Shown here piece by piece: positions 10,401 through 21,589 of a DNA stretch of 64,000 nt. A program made the position numbers and the translations under genes. Below the pieces are notes generated by a model. It had not been told where the DNA came from and ran no database searches. It worked only from the letters and a program-made list of their open reading frames with translations. Source of the DNA: Saitoella complicata NRRL Y-17804. Lineage: Eukaryota > Ascomycota > Saitoellomycetes > Saitoellales > Saitoellaceae. The stretch lies in contig NW_017567005.1 of the NCBI RefSeq assembly GCF_001661265.1, forward strand, positions 124,001 through 188,000. The letters run 5' to 3'. Numbering within the stretch: position 1 is the first letter of the stretch; every line of letters begins with the position of its first letter.

Positions 10401-11218
10401 ATGAGCAGCGCAGCTCCGCTTCTTACAAAGCAGTTCAGGGATTTGACTGGGAAGAAGGGTCTTCCTGGCGTGTATGCTGAGGTACGTCATATCGTCGTGT
10501 ATGCTGGGATGAATGCTAATGAATGGAGTAGTTGGTCAACGACAATATCTTTGTCTGGCAGATTGGTATTGCGCCAACTGACAAGGATAGCGTGTATTAT
10601 GGTGGATACTACAAGGCTGAGATCAAGTTCCCGAGGGTACGAAGCTTTCCCGCCAGTTTATAAGTAAACGTGCTGATCAGCCTTGCACAGGATTACCCGT
10701 TCATGCCACCCTCATTCCGCTTCCTCCGACCAGTCTTCCACCCAAACATCTACAAGGACGGCAAACTCTGCATCTCCATCCTCCACCCTCCCGGTGACGA
10801 CCCTCAATCCGGCGAATCCGCCGCAGAACGCTGGTCCCCCGCCCAATCCGTCGAGTCAATCATCCTCTCGATCATGTCCCTCCTCGAAGACCCCAACTGC
10901 TCTTCCCCCGCCAACGTCGACGCTGGCGTCCTCTGGCGCAAAGACCGCGACGAGTATAGGAGTATTGTGCAGAAACAGGTCGAGGAGACGAAGGCGGATA
11001 TCCCGAAGGATTTCAAGATGCCGAGTACGGCGGATTTCGTGGTGAAGAAGGCTACGACGCCAGCTGTAGAGTTGGATGATGAGGGCTTTTGGTATGATAG
11101 TGGTGAGGAGGAGGATTTTGAGTATGAGGAAGCGAGTGATGTGGAGATGACCGAGGCGGAGTGTGAGGACGAGGAGGATGAAGCTGAGGTGTCTGATGCT
11201 GATTCTGGGACTATGTGA
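10401..11218 (+). CDS. cdc34: Ubiquitin-conjugating enzyme E2, Cdc34/UBE2R type
   Basis: E2 partner of SCF ubiquitin ligases, driving G1/S and other proteolysis. Exons 10401-10481, 10532-10636 and 10691-11218 (introns 50 and 54 bp) give 237 residues. The UBC fold carries HPN at 79-81, catalytic C89 in GKLCISILHPPG, and the acidic-loop insertion DDPQSGESAAERW specific to the Cdc34/Ubc7 group. The region after the fold (KADIPKDFKMP, then FWYDS) and the long acidic Asp/Glu tail match Cdc34 and exclude Ubc7. The start MSSAAPLLTKQFRDLTGKKG aligns with family N-termini. Confidence 0.95.
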
Positions 11219-11524
11219 GGACGTCTCCGGTCAGTCACTTATAGAGGGAGGAGAGCGTTTGTCTCTGGGACTGTTTTTCGTCATTTCATTGGGCTATGGA
11301 GTTGTTATCGGTGGTTCTCTTTACAGCAGCGTTTCCAGCAGGACTGGACAATCTTTTATTTGGGAAGGGTTTCATTCTTTTGCTACAAATGCATTTCGTT
11401 TGCTGGTGATGCAAGTTCGTGCGCGCGACGCAACCCCCACACCGAGCGATCACAGAAAGTTCATGAACTTGCGCCTCGGCCTCGGCTCGAACACACCACC
11501 GTACAATCAATCGCAGCCGTATAC

Positions 11525-13063
11525 ATGAGCGACGTAGTATCAACCTCCTCCGAGGCCTCTCAGAGCCCCATTTCGAGCCCTACTCTCTCCGTCAGCACCG
11601 TCGCGTCCGCAGTCGAGAACATGAACCCGTCCCAAGAAGACATCGACAAAGCCGCCGAATTCAAAAATGGCGCAAACGCCCACCTCTTGAAAGCCAACTA
11701 CGACGAAGCGATCAATTTGTACACCAAGGCTATCGAGCTCGATGCCACCAAGGTCGTGTACTGGGCGAATCGGGCACAGGCGTATATCAAGAGTGAGATG
11801 TATGGGTTGGCTGTTGCGGACGCAAGCAAGGCTATCGCGATTGATCCTAATTATGCCAAGAGCTATTATCGGAGGGCGGTGGCCTATGCGGCGATTGCGA
11901 AGCCGAAGGACGCGTTGAAGGATTTTAGGATGTTGGTGAAGAAAGCACCCGCGGATAAAGACGCTCGCACAAAATTGGCGGAATGCGACAAGTTGGTGCG
12001 GAAAATGGCGTTTGAGGAGGCGATTGCGGTTGCGGATCCCCCGTCTGCGTTTGAGAGTTTGGAGTTGAAGAGTATGGTTGTGGAGGAGGGGTATGATGGT
12101 GTTAGACTCGGTGAGGAGATGACGGAGGAGTTTGTGCAGGATATGGTCGAGCGGTTCAAGAATGGGAAGACGATTCCTAAGAAGTATGTTTATCAGATCT
12201 TGAAGGCTGTGAGGGATATTGTATATAATGAGCCGACGATGGTGGAGATCGACGTCAAGGAGGATCAGGTGTTGACTGTTTGTGGTGATACGCATGGCCA
12301 GTTCTTTGATGTTTTGGAGATTTTCAGGCGGAATGGAACGCCATCGCCGCAACGACCATATCTCTTCAACGGAGATTTCGTGGATAGAGGATCTTGGTCT
12401 ACGGAGGTGGCGTTGATGTTTTATGCGTACAAGTGGTTGTATCCCAACCATATCTTCCTGAACAGAGGAAACCATGAAACGGACGACATGAACAAAATCT
12501 ACGGTTTCGAGGGTGAGTGCAAGGCAAAGTACAACGAGCTCACCTTCAAGCTCTTCTCTGAGTCTTTCTCAGCTCTCCCACTTGCATGCCTGATCGGCGG
12601 CAAGTACTTCGTTCTCCACGGTGGATTGTTCTCAGATGACACCATCACCCTCGACGACGTCCGAAAACTCAACAGACACGCGAGACGCCAACCCGGACAA
12701 GAAGGCCTCATGATGGAAATGCTCTGGACAGATCCCCAACCCGAACCCGGTCGTGGTCCCTCAAAACGCGGTGTAGGCCTCCAATTCGGACCCGATATCA
12801 CCAAACGATTCTGCGAGAACAACGGTCTCGACGCTATCATTCGATCCCACGAAGTCCGGATGGGAGGGTATGAAGTCGAGCACGATGGACGGTGTGTCAC
12901 GATTTTCTCGGCACCGAATTATTGTGACCAGCAGGGGAATTTGGGGGCGTGGATTAAGATTGAGGGGAAGGACAAGGATTTGAAGATGAAGTTTGAGACG
13001 TTTACGGCGGTTGAGCATCCGAAGTTGCCGCCGATGGCTTATGCGAATCAGGTTATGAGGTAG
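11525..13063 (+). CDS. ppt1: Serine/threonine protein phosphatase 5 (Ppt1)
   Basis: TPR-containing PPP phosphatase that docks on Hsp90 and dephosphorylates chaperone clients. The 512-residue, intronless protein has three TPR repeats (about 40-150), a linker, and a PPP catalytic domain with GDTHGQ, GDFVDRG, GNHE, HGGLF and the C-terminal SAPNYCD. The start chosen is the ATG at 11525 (MSDVVSTSSEAS). The frame is open 165 bp upstream, but that stretch is Cys/Arg/His-rich and unlike the family. It converges on RPL2 about 740 bp downstream. Confidence 0.96.
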   Translation: MSDVVSTSSEASQSPISSPTLSVSTVASAVENMNPSQEDIDKAAEFKNGANAHLLKANYDEAINLYTKAIELDATKVVYWANRAQAYIKSEMYGLAVADASKAIAIDPNYAKSYYRRAVAYAAIAKPKDALKDFRMLVKKAPADKDARTKLAECDKLVRKMAFEEAIAVADPPSAFESLELKSMVVEEGYDGVRLGEEMTEEFVQDMVERFKNGKTIPKKYVYQILKAVRDIVYNEPTMVEIDVKEDQVLTVCGDTHGQFFDVLEIFRRNGTPSPQRPYLFNGDFVDRGSWSTEVALMFYAYKWLYPNHIFLNRGNHETDDMNKIYGFEGECKAKYNELTFKLFSESFSALPLACLIGGKYFVLHGGLFSDDTITLDDVRKLNRHARRQPGQEGLMMEMLWTDPQPEPGRGPSKRGVGLQFGPDITKRFCENNGLDAIIRSHEVRMGGYEVEHDGRCVTIFSAPNYCDQQGNLGAWIKIEGKDKDLKMKFETFTAVEHPKLPPMAYANQVMR

Positions 13064-13800
13064 ATGACATGCAAATGAGATGATACGGTGACATGAGGTT
13101 AACGTTAGGGAAATCTCTTTAGCATAGTTAGCTTTAGGAGTAGAGGATCTGATAAATAGTTGACATTTGAGCGACATCTCTTGCGATCACTTCTGTACAG
13201 CTGCAGCAACAAGTTGAAGTTGGGTGTATTTCGAAACCGTACGCCGTAAATAGCGGTGTGAATCTGCGCTGCCCTTTAAGCATTCCAGGTTCAACGAGCA
13301 TCCTCGCCAGCATGGTAGGGCCCTGGGTTCTTTTGAAAAACTGTAGGTCAATTTATCAGGATTTCGTCCTTGGTGGCTTTAATTGTCCAGAACCTAGCTG
13401 CCGGTTTAGGCCTAATAACCAGGTCAATATCCCCAAGACCTCACAATCTGCTCTCGGTGACGTTTCGCAAACAGGGATTGAAAAAGGAGATGACCATCGT
13501 CAGCTCTACTTTTTGCCCACGGTGCATGCAATCTTCTGGCAGCAGCTGGGCAGGCGAGGAAGGAAACATGTGAACAGCACAGGACGGGGCAAGGTTTCAA
13601 GACGTCATGAGAAGTCAGGGATTGGAGAAATATTTGGGACAACGTTTTTATTTGTGACGGCAAAGAAGGACGATGCACAGCTGATATATGACGGAACACG
13701 CACACACACCCGAACCCCAGCCTTTTCACCGTCACGCCCCCCAGACACCACCCGGGACCAAAAAGACAGCAGGCATTTTGACAGGTTAATGTCAAAATAC
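13064..13800. other. Convergent intergenic region PPT1/RPL2
   Basis: A 737-bp spacer between two converging genes, so it must hold both 3' UTRs and polyadenylation signals. A long plus-strand open frame crosses it and enters RPL2 antisense, but has no recognisable protein features. No repeat, RNA gene or transposon fragment was recognised. Confidence 0.5.
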
Positions 13801-15050
13801 TTACTCCTCCTTGCCCTTGGTACCACGGAGGAGACCAGTCCTGCGGGCAGCAATAAGACCGACCTTCTGACCAGAGACGGCGTAGCGGGAGATGGTAGAA
13901 GCCTTACCTGTAGGAAGCGAGTCAGTAAATATGATAGAGGCATGAGATAGCAATAAAACGTACCAATGTGCTGGTGGTTACCACCTCCGTGAGGGTGATC
14001 AACGGGGTTCATGGCAACACCACGAGTACGGGGCCAGCTGTTACGCTTGACCTTGTACTTGTGGAAGGCACGACCAGCCTTCAAGAGGGGCTTGTCGATA
14101 CGTCCACCACCGGCAACGATACCGATCATACCACGGCACTCAGAAGAGACGATCTTCTTGGCACCGGAAGGAAGCTTAAGACGGGTCTTGCCGTCCTCAC
14201 CGTGACCAACAACGATAACGTAATTACCGGAGGTACGGCCGAGAGCTCCACGGTCACCAGCCTTCTCCTCGACGTTGGAGATGATGGTACCCTCAGGCAT
14301 GGCGGAGAGGGGAAGGATGTTACCGACGGTCAAAGCGGCCTTCTTACCGGTGTAGATGAACTGACCGGTGTGCATACCCTCGTTGGCGATGAAGGTCTCG
14401 GTGTGCTGCTTGTAGCGGTAAGGGTCACGGAAGACAACCTTGGCGAGGGGGGCACCTGTGGCAAGTTAGTAATCATTCCAAAGAACCTAATGCCCGATGG
14501 AGATGATTCTTCAGAGGACATGCCAAGGTTCCGTGTCCACCGATACTGACACCATGCATCGCGGGTCATCCAAGGTTAGGCAGACCAACGACGAATAACG
14601 GCAGTATATACAACACGATCCGTTACGGTTCGTGCGCACACCCCGTTCCTTGTTCCACAGCATTTTCTGAGGACGGTATCGGATCATATCCCTCACGATC
14701 ACCGATAAAATCTTTCACAAAATAGAAACCATGTAATAAAGGCACCATAAGGGCCGGCTTTCAACATAAAATTGCACGCAAACGCATCCGCTTTTCGCCA
14801 GCCGGCATGCACGTCTTTGCGGCAGAACCAAGTTTTCAGAACGAAAACTGTCCCCGTCCGAATCATCTTCTCGGATAGAAGTCGACTAACCTCGTCCAGG
14901 GTCGTGGATGATCTCCCTGACGACACCACGAACGTAACCGTGACGCTCAGCGTAGTCGAGGGTACGGTGCTGGGCAGCACCCTTCCTCAAACGGGTGTGG
15001 GACTTGAAGATACCACCGGACTTCCTCTGAGCTCTGATAACGCGACCCAT
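13801..15050 (-). CDS. rpl2: Cytosolic ribosomal protein L2 (uL2)
   Basis: Large-subunit protein near the peptidyl-transferase centre. Exons 14891-15050, 13964-14455 and 13801-13907 give 252 residues, close to the 254 of yeast Rpl2. It starts [13 protein letters not shown] and carries the universally conserved [16 protein letters not shown]; the centre-proximal histidine sits on the last exon junction. It ends RGTKGKEE. Intron 1 is 435 bp with a perfect TACTAAC branch site before CCACAG; intron 2 is 56 bp. A start in exon 1 followed by a long intron is typical of fungal ribosomal-protein genes. Confidence 0.97.
14456..14890 (-). other. Long first intron of RPL2
   Basis: 435 bp, about eight times the other introns in the window. 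Donor GTTAGT, branch TACTAAC, acceptor CCACAG. No convincing C/D box pair (RUGAUGA...CUGA) or H/ACA box set was found on the transcribed strand. It may host an unrecognised RNA, a stress-regulated splicing element or nothing. Confidence 0.75.
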
Positions 15051-15251
15051 TTTGCTGCTGTGCTGGTTAGGTGGTGACGGACGAGTAAACCCGAATTTTA
15101 CGGGAAGGTAGTTTTGCAGGGTGCGCGCACGTGAGTCCGGCGTAGGGCAAAGCAAACCCTAAGCCTGGGGAGCGCAGGAAAAGTAACGATTCAACGGAAT
15201 TCAGTTCTATCATAATCATAACGAATGCTCGATTGTCTTCATCGTATCAAG

Positions 15252-16711
15252 TCAATGACCAACTCCAGTGGCCCACTCCACGACCTCCAAGCTCAGCGTA
15301 ACCAGAATCAAAGTACTCGGCACCGTGAACCACGCATAACTGTAAAACAAAACCCGTGCCATCTCTCTTTCGTATACGCCGTTCATCTGACAGATCTGAT
15401 GCAATGTGAGAGCCGTGGGCGATCCAATCAACAAAAACATAACGACAGTAAAGACGGGATCGTCAATGATTCCGTAGTCAAAGTACTTGGCGATGATGGT
15501 CATGATCGGACAGAGGAAGACCGGGATCACGAGCATCTTGCCGAAGATAGCGGCCCAAACAGTGCGGTTCTCTAAGGCGCGACGCTCAGGCGAGAGATTT
15601 GCAGGCGCCTTGATGTCCGAAGAGAGGTTCGCACCAAGAACGATCAAAATCAAAGGAACGGCCATTTGGGACATGGTCTTGATGGCAGAGGTAAAGGAGT
15701 TATTGACGAAGGTTCCGGGCTTGAAGAAGAAATCCTGCAAAGGTGGGATAGCGGCGACGAAACATGCGGTGAGCAATGCGGAGAGAGGAGGATTGAGGAA
15801 ATCGAGAAGAGTGACTCCGATGCGCTTCCACAGCGGATTCTTCTCGACAGTGTGAGCGCTGCCATTGCCGTTGAGAGAAGGGAAAGAGGTAATGTGGTTG
15901 GAGCTTGGGTTGCGAGGGCTGGGGTTTGTACCCGTGTTGTGTCCGGAGTCGTGTCCGCCGACGTTCACTGGCTTTGGCCTCTTCATGACCTTCCTGGTCA
16001 AAGGAGTAGTCTCCTCGATTACGTCCTCGTCATCCTCCGGATCGCTTTCATCCAACAAATCATTCGCTTCACGTCCGATGTTCGCTCCAATGCTAGTTTC
16101 TTCATCGCCGTCAACGGGGGCAGGTGCAAGGAGGTACTTGGCACCATACGACCAACGGATCACGAGACCAAGCTGGGCGAAGATAAGCAAGTAAAGGATA
16201 CCGCGCGATGCTACAGCATCCTGAGTGTCGTTTGGTAGCTGGTTCCACAGTAGACGTTCTTCGGTTCGTGCGAGGGATGTAACAAGGGCAATGGGAAGGG
16301 AATTGCTCTGATCAGATAGGTTAGCATATATGCCTCAAATACAATGGTCTTAATACATACGTTCTGGAAAACCGTACAAGCGACCACAAACAGACTTTCT
16401 CTGCCCCTCAAACCGAATATCCTTCCGCTCAAGTGTCCCACGAAGAAACTGATGCCACACAAGATCGCGAATCCCACAGGGAGAATCCACAACTTCTTCA
16501 TCTCCTCCGCATTGACCGAACTCGCCAGCTTGACAAAGATAAGACAGGGCGTAAAGAGCGTCATATTCAGCGCTGCTAACTTCTTCTGCATGTCCTTGTC
16601 TATGAGCCCAGACTTTGCGAGCCACCATCCTGCGCCGGAAAGACAGACTACTTCAAGAACGGACTCGAAAGTCGGGATAAGTAACCCAAGTAGGGAGGTG
16701 CCGTGGACCAT
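15252..16711 (-). CDS. Auxin-efflux-carrier-like membrane transporter (PIN-like)
   Basis: Fungal member of the PIN/Mem_trans family. Exons 16361-16711 and 15252-16307 with a 53-bp intron give 468 residues. An N-terminal half of about five hydrophobic helices (from LLGLLIPTFESVLEVVCLSG) is followed by a long hydrophilic loop (about 175-270, acidic then Ser/Asn/Pro-rich) and a C-terminal helical half. The N(S/P)-type crossover motif appears at the splice junction as VFQNSNSLPIAL. ER location is usual for fungal relatives such as Ecm3. The substrate is unknown. The transposon island begins about 180 bp upstream of the start, in its promoter region. Confidence 0.88.
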
Positions 16712-16944
16712 CCTTGGTGTAGAGGATGGGTTGTCGATGGGGTGTATGCTGGATCAGTCGCTTCCTTATGATCGTCTACGTCTTTTTTCTCGAAGTGTAC
16801 GGAGGCGCAGCTTCTGTGCATGGATGTGCGGTGACGTTGCAAATCCACGTAAACCCAGCATACGGTAAGCATATGGTAAGCATTACACAAACAACAAAAT
16901 AAAAAAGTCGTATTCAGAGTCAGAAAACAGTAAAACGCTTAGTT

Positions 16945-18529
16945 TTGTCTACATCAACTGGTTCATCAGCTCCGGGAACTTTTCCGGCTTCTCCCTCGGG
17001 AGAACCGGACTCGCCCATGGAGCCCCTGAATCCTCAACACATCTCCACTCCATCGGAATCGACTTCCAGACCGGCTCCAACCATTGCTCCTCTTCTCTCT
17101 ACAGCTCCTGTCCTCTCTGCCAGTTCCTCTGACTTTCATGTCCAGGGTTCTGACGGCGAGCCCATTACCTCAGGGGTCGCTCCCTCCACCAGCCGTCTTG
17201 TCTCCGGTTCGTCAGAGGGCGAAACCTCCCTCCACGCAAGCCGACTTAATACAATTCTCAGCGGTACCAGACTCTAACCCGCTTATGCAACACTCTCCTG
17301 TCTCCTCTTCTACGCCCGCTCGCCCTCCTCCTTTTGGGGGGGGACCTCGGCTAGAACGAGAGGACACGCACGACAACCCATCTGACGACGAAGACCTGGG
17401 CGTCTCTCTCTTTACCAAGGATTGGAGCGCGATTGAACCGGCCGTTCTCGGATTGGTCCCAGTCGACACTCCACCATCCCTGCGTCAACTTATTACTCTC
17501 CTTGTTGGGCACTCGGCTAGTTCTGAGAAGCGTATCAAGGCACTCGAGGATCAAGTACAATCCCTTCGTACTTCCTCCAACTCCTCTCTTCTACGGGCTC
17601 AATTGCGAGACCTGGAAGGGTTCAAATCTCCCGTGGATGTCATTGAGAATTCCCTTGGCAAGGATTTCAGGACTCCCATGGAATCACCTATTCTCCCGCG
17701 GCTTACGATGGTTGAGAACGTCTGCAATACTATTCCTAAGTCGTCCACTTATACTGCGATGGGCCAGAAGATAGCGGATCTTGGCTCTGCTATGGAGAAG
17801 GTCAAGGAGTCCGTCTCTCCAGCCTCCATCTCCAAGCTTGTCGAAGATTCCGCTATCTCTGCTCTGTTGCCTTCAGGCCCACTCTCCTCGGCGGTAGAGA
17901 AGTTGGTTTCGGATGCTACCACTGGGTTGGTCTCTAGAACGGATTTGGGTGCTCTTTTCGATGAGAGAATCCTGCCGTTGAGGGACTCGATCCAAGCGGA
18001 AGCACTTCAGTCTAGTACCCAAAGGGGGATTCTAGACAACCTCGTGTAATCAGTCGACGCGCTCGCTAAAACGGTCGGGTCGATTGGGAAGAAGTCCTAC
18101 TCCCAGGCCTTGGGGAAGGGAGAAAGCCGAGCTCCTGCTCCTGCCGCCCCCCCTCCCCAGGATCCTCGCCCTGTCCCCATTATCCCTCCTAGCGGGGGGA
18201 CGAACATTCATACTCCTCAACAGCATCTTCCTCGCCCTCCGTCCCCTCCCGACTCAGAACCTGAGTCAGGTGACTTAGGGAAACGTCCCCTCACCGGCTT
18301 CCGCGCTACACCAGACTTGACTCCTGCGGAGATCCAAACACGTGAGAAATTGCGTGGTGAGGTTCTCTGTGGACGAAGCTCGGGTCGTGACCTGAGGCTG
18401 CGTGGAGGGTTGCGTATTGCGGAGTTTAAAGATGGACTTTTCTCGAAATGGGTGACCCCTGAACCCAATGGTTCTGCTACCGGTCCAGAGGCCGTCCCAA
18501 CCAGCACCCCTCCTCCGATTGAGAGTTAG
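16945..18529 (+). pseudogene. LINE ORF1 (gag-like) remnant
   Basis: Ser/Pro-rich N-terminal part (no ATG; the frame begins with TTG), then a shift into another frame with DDEDLGVSLFTKDW and a predicted coiled coil around EKRIKALEDQVQSLRTSSNSSL. After the in-frame TAA at 18047 the same frame continues with SYSQALGKGESRAPAP and a segment on which LTPAEIQTREKLRGEVLCG is seen, ending at a TAG (18527-18529). No zinc knuckle is visible in this part. It resembles the low-complexity plus coiled-coil ORF1 of fungal LINEs. Confidence 0.7.
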
Positions 18530-20805
18530 CGCCAGAAGTCCGCTATCACCATTGTTTCTTGGAACGTTGGGGGTAGTGTACCTGCTAAGCTCCGACAATC
18601 TAATGATTTTAATGATCTTCATGACCTTGCTATGTCTGATATCGATATCTTGCACTTGGGGGAGGACTGGACCTACCCCGAACTTGCTCATCTTATTGAA
18701 ATCCCTGGATTTCGTCTCTTCCATTCGCCTAGAGTGGTGCGCCGTCACATGCGCAGTACTCATGGGCATGGGGGATCTGCTGTCTATGTCAGGAACTCGC
18801 TTGCCTCGGAAGTCAAGGTCCTTCGCCTCAATGGTGACTCTGACAGGGACTGGATCTGGTTGGCTGTTTGTGGAGTAAGTTGTTGCTTCGCTTACGCCCC
18901 TCCTCCCAACAGCGTTGCCATTGTGGATGAGGAAGACCCTCTCCTAACTATTTATGGGGAAGCTGCTGTGTATGCGCTTTCTGGACCCGTGGTGATTTTG
19001 GGTGACTTAAATGCGCGTACCGGCTCTCTCTCCACTGACCTCCCCTCTGTTCCTCGAGCGTCCATGGATCCCTCCGTGTCGTCCCGAGGCCGGCTCCTCT
19101 TGGACCTGTCAAAGGATGCTGACATGCTGGTTTTGAATGGATGTGATGGTTACGGGGACCCCGAGGGCCGCATCACCAATTTCCATTCTCGCGGCTCCTC
19201 GGTAGTCGACTATGTGGTGGTATCTGAGACCCTTGCGGTCCCAGGCTGCTCCATGGCGGTGCTGAACCCGCAGTTTGATTCATTCCATTGCCCTATACGC
19301 CTCACGTTATGGGGGGTGCCGGGCGCATCATTGATGCGGTCGCTTCGCTCTACTCGAACACTACTAGTGTCGTCAGTTCACGTTTTGGATACTCTCCGGC
19401 GTTTTACTTCGACCATGGCGTGGTCCAGGGAGACCCTCTCTCACCAACTCTATTCGCTATCTTCCTCGCTGATCTTTGGTTCCCGTCAGGTGCAGACTCT
19501 CCCTCCCTGATGGGCACTAAGGTCCCATGCCTTATGCTGGCTGATGACATTGCCTTATTTGCGCATTCTGAAGCCGGCTTGCAAGCTCTCTTGGACTCCC
19601 TGGTGGCATTCTGTTCCAGATGGAGGTTGCTCATCAATGGTGACAAGTCCAAGGTTCTTACCTTTCCAGGTCGACGGACTCGGTCGGCCCCTCTCCGCGT
19701 ATTCACCTCCCGCGATGCTCCGCCCTTAGAGGTTGTTGAGGAATTTGAGTACGTCGGTGTTACAGTCTCGGCAACACGGGCGTGGTCCTCCAAGTCCCAT
19801 TGCAGGAAAGCGATCGCGAAAGCCAGACATACCCTCTTCTCGCTGTACGCTATTCGTCATATGGTGGGTAGGGTCCCCCCTCGGACTTACGTGAGATTGT
19901 ATAGAGCCCTGGTGGAGCCCTACCTCATATATGGAGTAGTTGTTACCTTCAACGGCCCATTCCATGCGGAGTATGATATGCTCCACAGGACCGCCATGCG
20001 CATCGCTACAGGAGTCTCCCCCAGGTCGATCACGGCTCCTCTGTTTTACGACCTTGCGGAACTCCCTTTCTTTGACCGCAGGACAGTCCTACTTGCGGGT
20101 TACTTCGATTATCTACGTGCTCTACCTCCCGGCCGCCTTGCCCACGAGGCTTTCCTTTCCTCCCAGCGCTTGGCTGAGCAGGGTCACAGGGGCTGGTATT
20201 CTGTCGCTCGGGATAGGTTCCAGCAACTGGGGATTGACCTTACACAGGGTGAGCAGATCGGTCCACTCTCTAAGACGCTTGCCAGGAAAGGGTGTATTCT
20301 ACTTATACCGACGCTGTACAGCGTTTCAATCGCTTGTCTCATCTCCGCCCCCGCCTCCGCCCCCATCCCTCATCCGCCTCACCGGTAACATCCCTCAAAC
20401 CTCACCCCTACACCTTCCTTCCCTTTGCCCGGGCGCGGGCCATGGCGAGGTTGCGGGTGGCGTCTCATAATCTGGCTATCCAGACGGGTCGTTACTCGGC
20501 GGTGCGTATTCTCCCGGAAGACCGTGCTTGTGAACCGTGCCAGCGGATCAGAGCGGAGTCTACCTCGGAAACAGAGATTCATGCGGTTTTGCTATGTCCT
20601 TCGATGGATCAGCAGAAGCTCATAGAATTTCTCTCTCAGTTAACAGAGGTGGGTCTGTCCTGGGCGGCTCTTGTTACCTCATTTCGACAGTCGCCTGTGT
20701 GGGATCACCACCCTGCAGAGGCACTGTTTGGTGCCCTTCTCGAGTCCCGCCAAGGTTGTCTCTGCCTTCTCTTCTCGAGTCCTCACTGTTTTCCGCGGTG
20801 CTGAC
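18530..20805 (+). pseudogene. LINE ORF2 remnant: endonuclease and partial reverse transcriptase
   Basis: It continues in the same frame as ORF1 after the TAG. The endonuclease shows VSWNVGG, LGEDW, VVILGDLNARTG, SSVVDYVVVSE and a degenerate final SFHCP in place of SDHxP. Near 19310 the frame changes and RT starts only at RIIDAVASLYSNT, followed by HGVVQGDPLSPTLFAIFLADLW, the catalytic box LMLADDIALFA (LADD rather than Y/FADD), then FEYVGVTVS. A C-terminal block in another frame, MARLRVASHNLAIQTGRYSA then CEPCQRIRAESTSETEIHAVLLC, forms a CCHC-like cluster typical of LINE C-termini. Confidence 0.8.
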
Positions 20806-20964
20806 TCTAGGATCGTGGGCAGGGTGGCCTGAGCCATATATGGTTTTTTTTCGCTTAGCTTCTTTTCGCCACTTTTGGCTTGTTGTTGTTTGTAGCCTCT
20901 TAGTTACATTGCCCTACATAGGTATCTGTAGCTAGTTCACTTGCGGAGCCTCTTTGGCGAACTG

Positions 20965-20972
20965 CGAATTTA
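20965..20972. repeat. Target-site duplication, left copy (CGAATTTA)
   Basis: The 8-mer CGAATTTA directly precedes the left inverted repeat and is repeated directly after the right one (21700-21707). Confidence 0.85.
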
Positions 20973-21082
20973 GGGTCCTGATCCTGGCACACCCCATTCT
21001 CCTCGTAACACACCCCCGCGCGCGGATTCCGCGCCGCAGCTGCCAAATCGGAGAGACCAGAGCAGAGCACGACAAGATAATA
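20973..21082 (+). repeat. Left terminal inverted repeat, 110 bp
   Basis: Matches the reverse complement of 21590-21699 at about 103 of 110 positions by eye (about 94%), without gaps. The core contains the GC-rich palindromic stretch CGCGCGCGGATTCCGCGCCG. Confidence 0.88.
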
Positions 21083-21589
21083 GACCCTAACTCTATTAAT
21101 GATATACACGGGCACTGGCATCTTGTCCTCGACAAAAACTACATTAACGGGCCTGCAACTCCTGACACCAACCGACAAGCTCGTGATCCTCAAGTCTTCA
21201 ACGCTAGAGGACGCCTGAGGGGCTCTCAAAACCGCCGACCAGCCAGGCCACAAAGCTCAACTCAGCGAGATCCCAATGCTATTGAGATATTTCAGGCCCC
21301 AGCAAGGCTCTGTGGTTTATGCAGGCGCCCCAGCCATGATCGGAGGACATGTGAGCTTCGTGGAACCCAAACACCAAGCCAGACTCAGCATCCTATTGCT
21401 CCAGTGAATGGTGGGCCATCTCAACCTTGGTTTGTACCGTCCTATGATCCCCTCGAAGCTGCTCCGGTGCAATATCAGTTCTATGGCCCTCCCCCCGGGG
21501 CGCCCTGGAATTACTTTGGTGGGTATGGGCACTGAGGAGTCCGTGGGAGTGTCCTGGTTTTTTTTTGTACATACTGCTAATGTAAACAA

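Larger units (their letters stand above)
16900..20940 (+). mobile_element. Broken non-LTR retrotransposon (LINE, APE-endonuclease type)
   Basis: Order along the plus strand: an ORF1-like gag region, AP-type endonuclease, reverse transcriptase, a CCHC-like C-terminus and a short 3' tail rich in T. It is inactive: ORF1 has one frameshift (about 17210-17230) and an internal TAA (18047-18049); a junction near 19310 fuses the endonuclease directly to mid-RT, so the RT fingers are missing; and there is another frameshift near 20290. Ends are approximate. The 8-mer TGGTAAGC lies at 16874-16881 and again at 21732-21739, which could be a target duplication if the MULE-like element sits inside the LINE 3' end. 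The overall plan fits fungal Tad/L1-like LINEs. Confidence 0.85.

Noticed and set aside
11360-11524. Upstream extension of PPT1
   Set aside because: The frame is open but the sequence is unlike PPP5 N-termini; the ATG at 11525 is a better start.
13258-13950. 230-codon plus-strand open frame downstream of PPT1
   Set aside because: It runs antisense into RPL2 exon 3 and intron 2, has low-complexity basic sequence and no domain-like pattern.
14456-14890. C/D box snoRNA inside RPL2 intron 1
   Set aside because: Only isolated CTGA and near-C-box strings occur; no pair with proper spacing and terminal stem was found.
19310-19510. Continuation of the LINE endonuclease frame past the junction as coding sequence
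   Set aside because: It is the RT region read out of frame; the RT motifs appear in the neighbouring frame.
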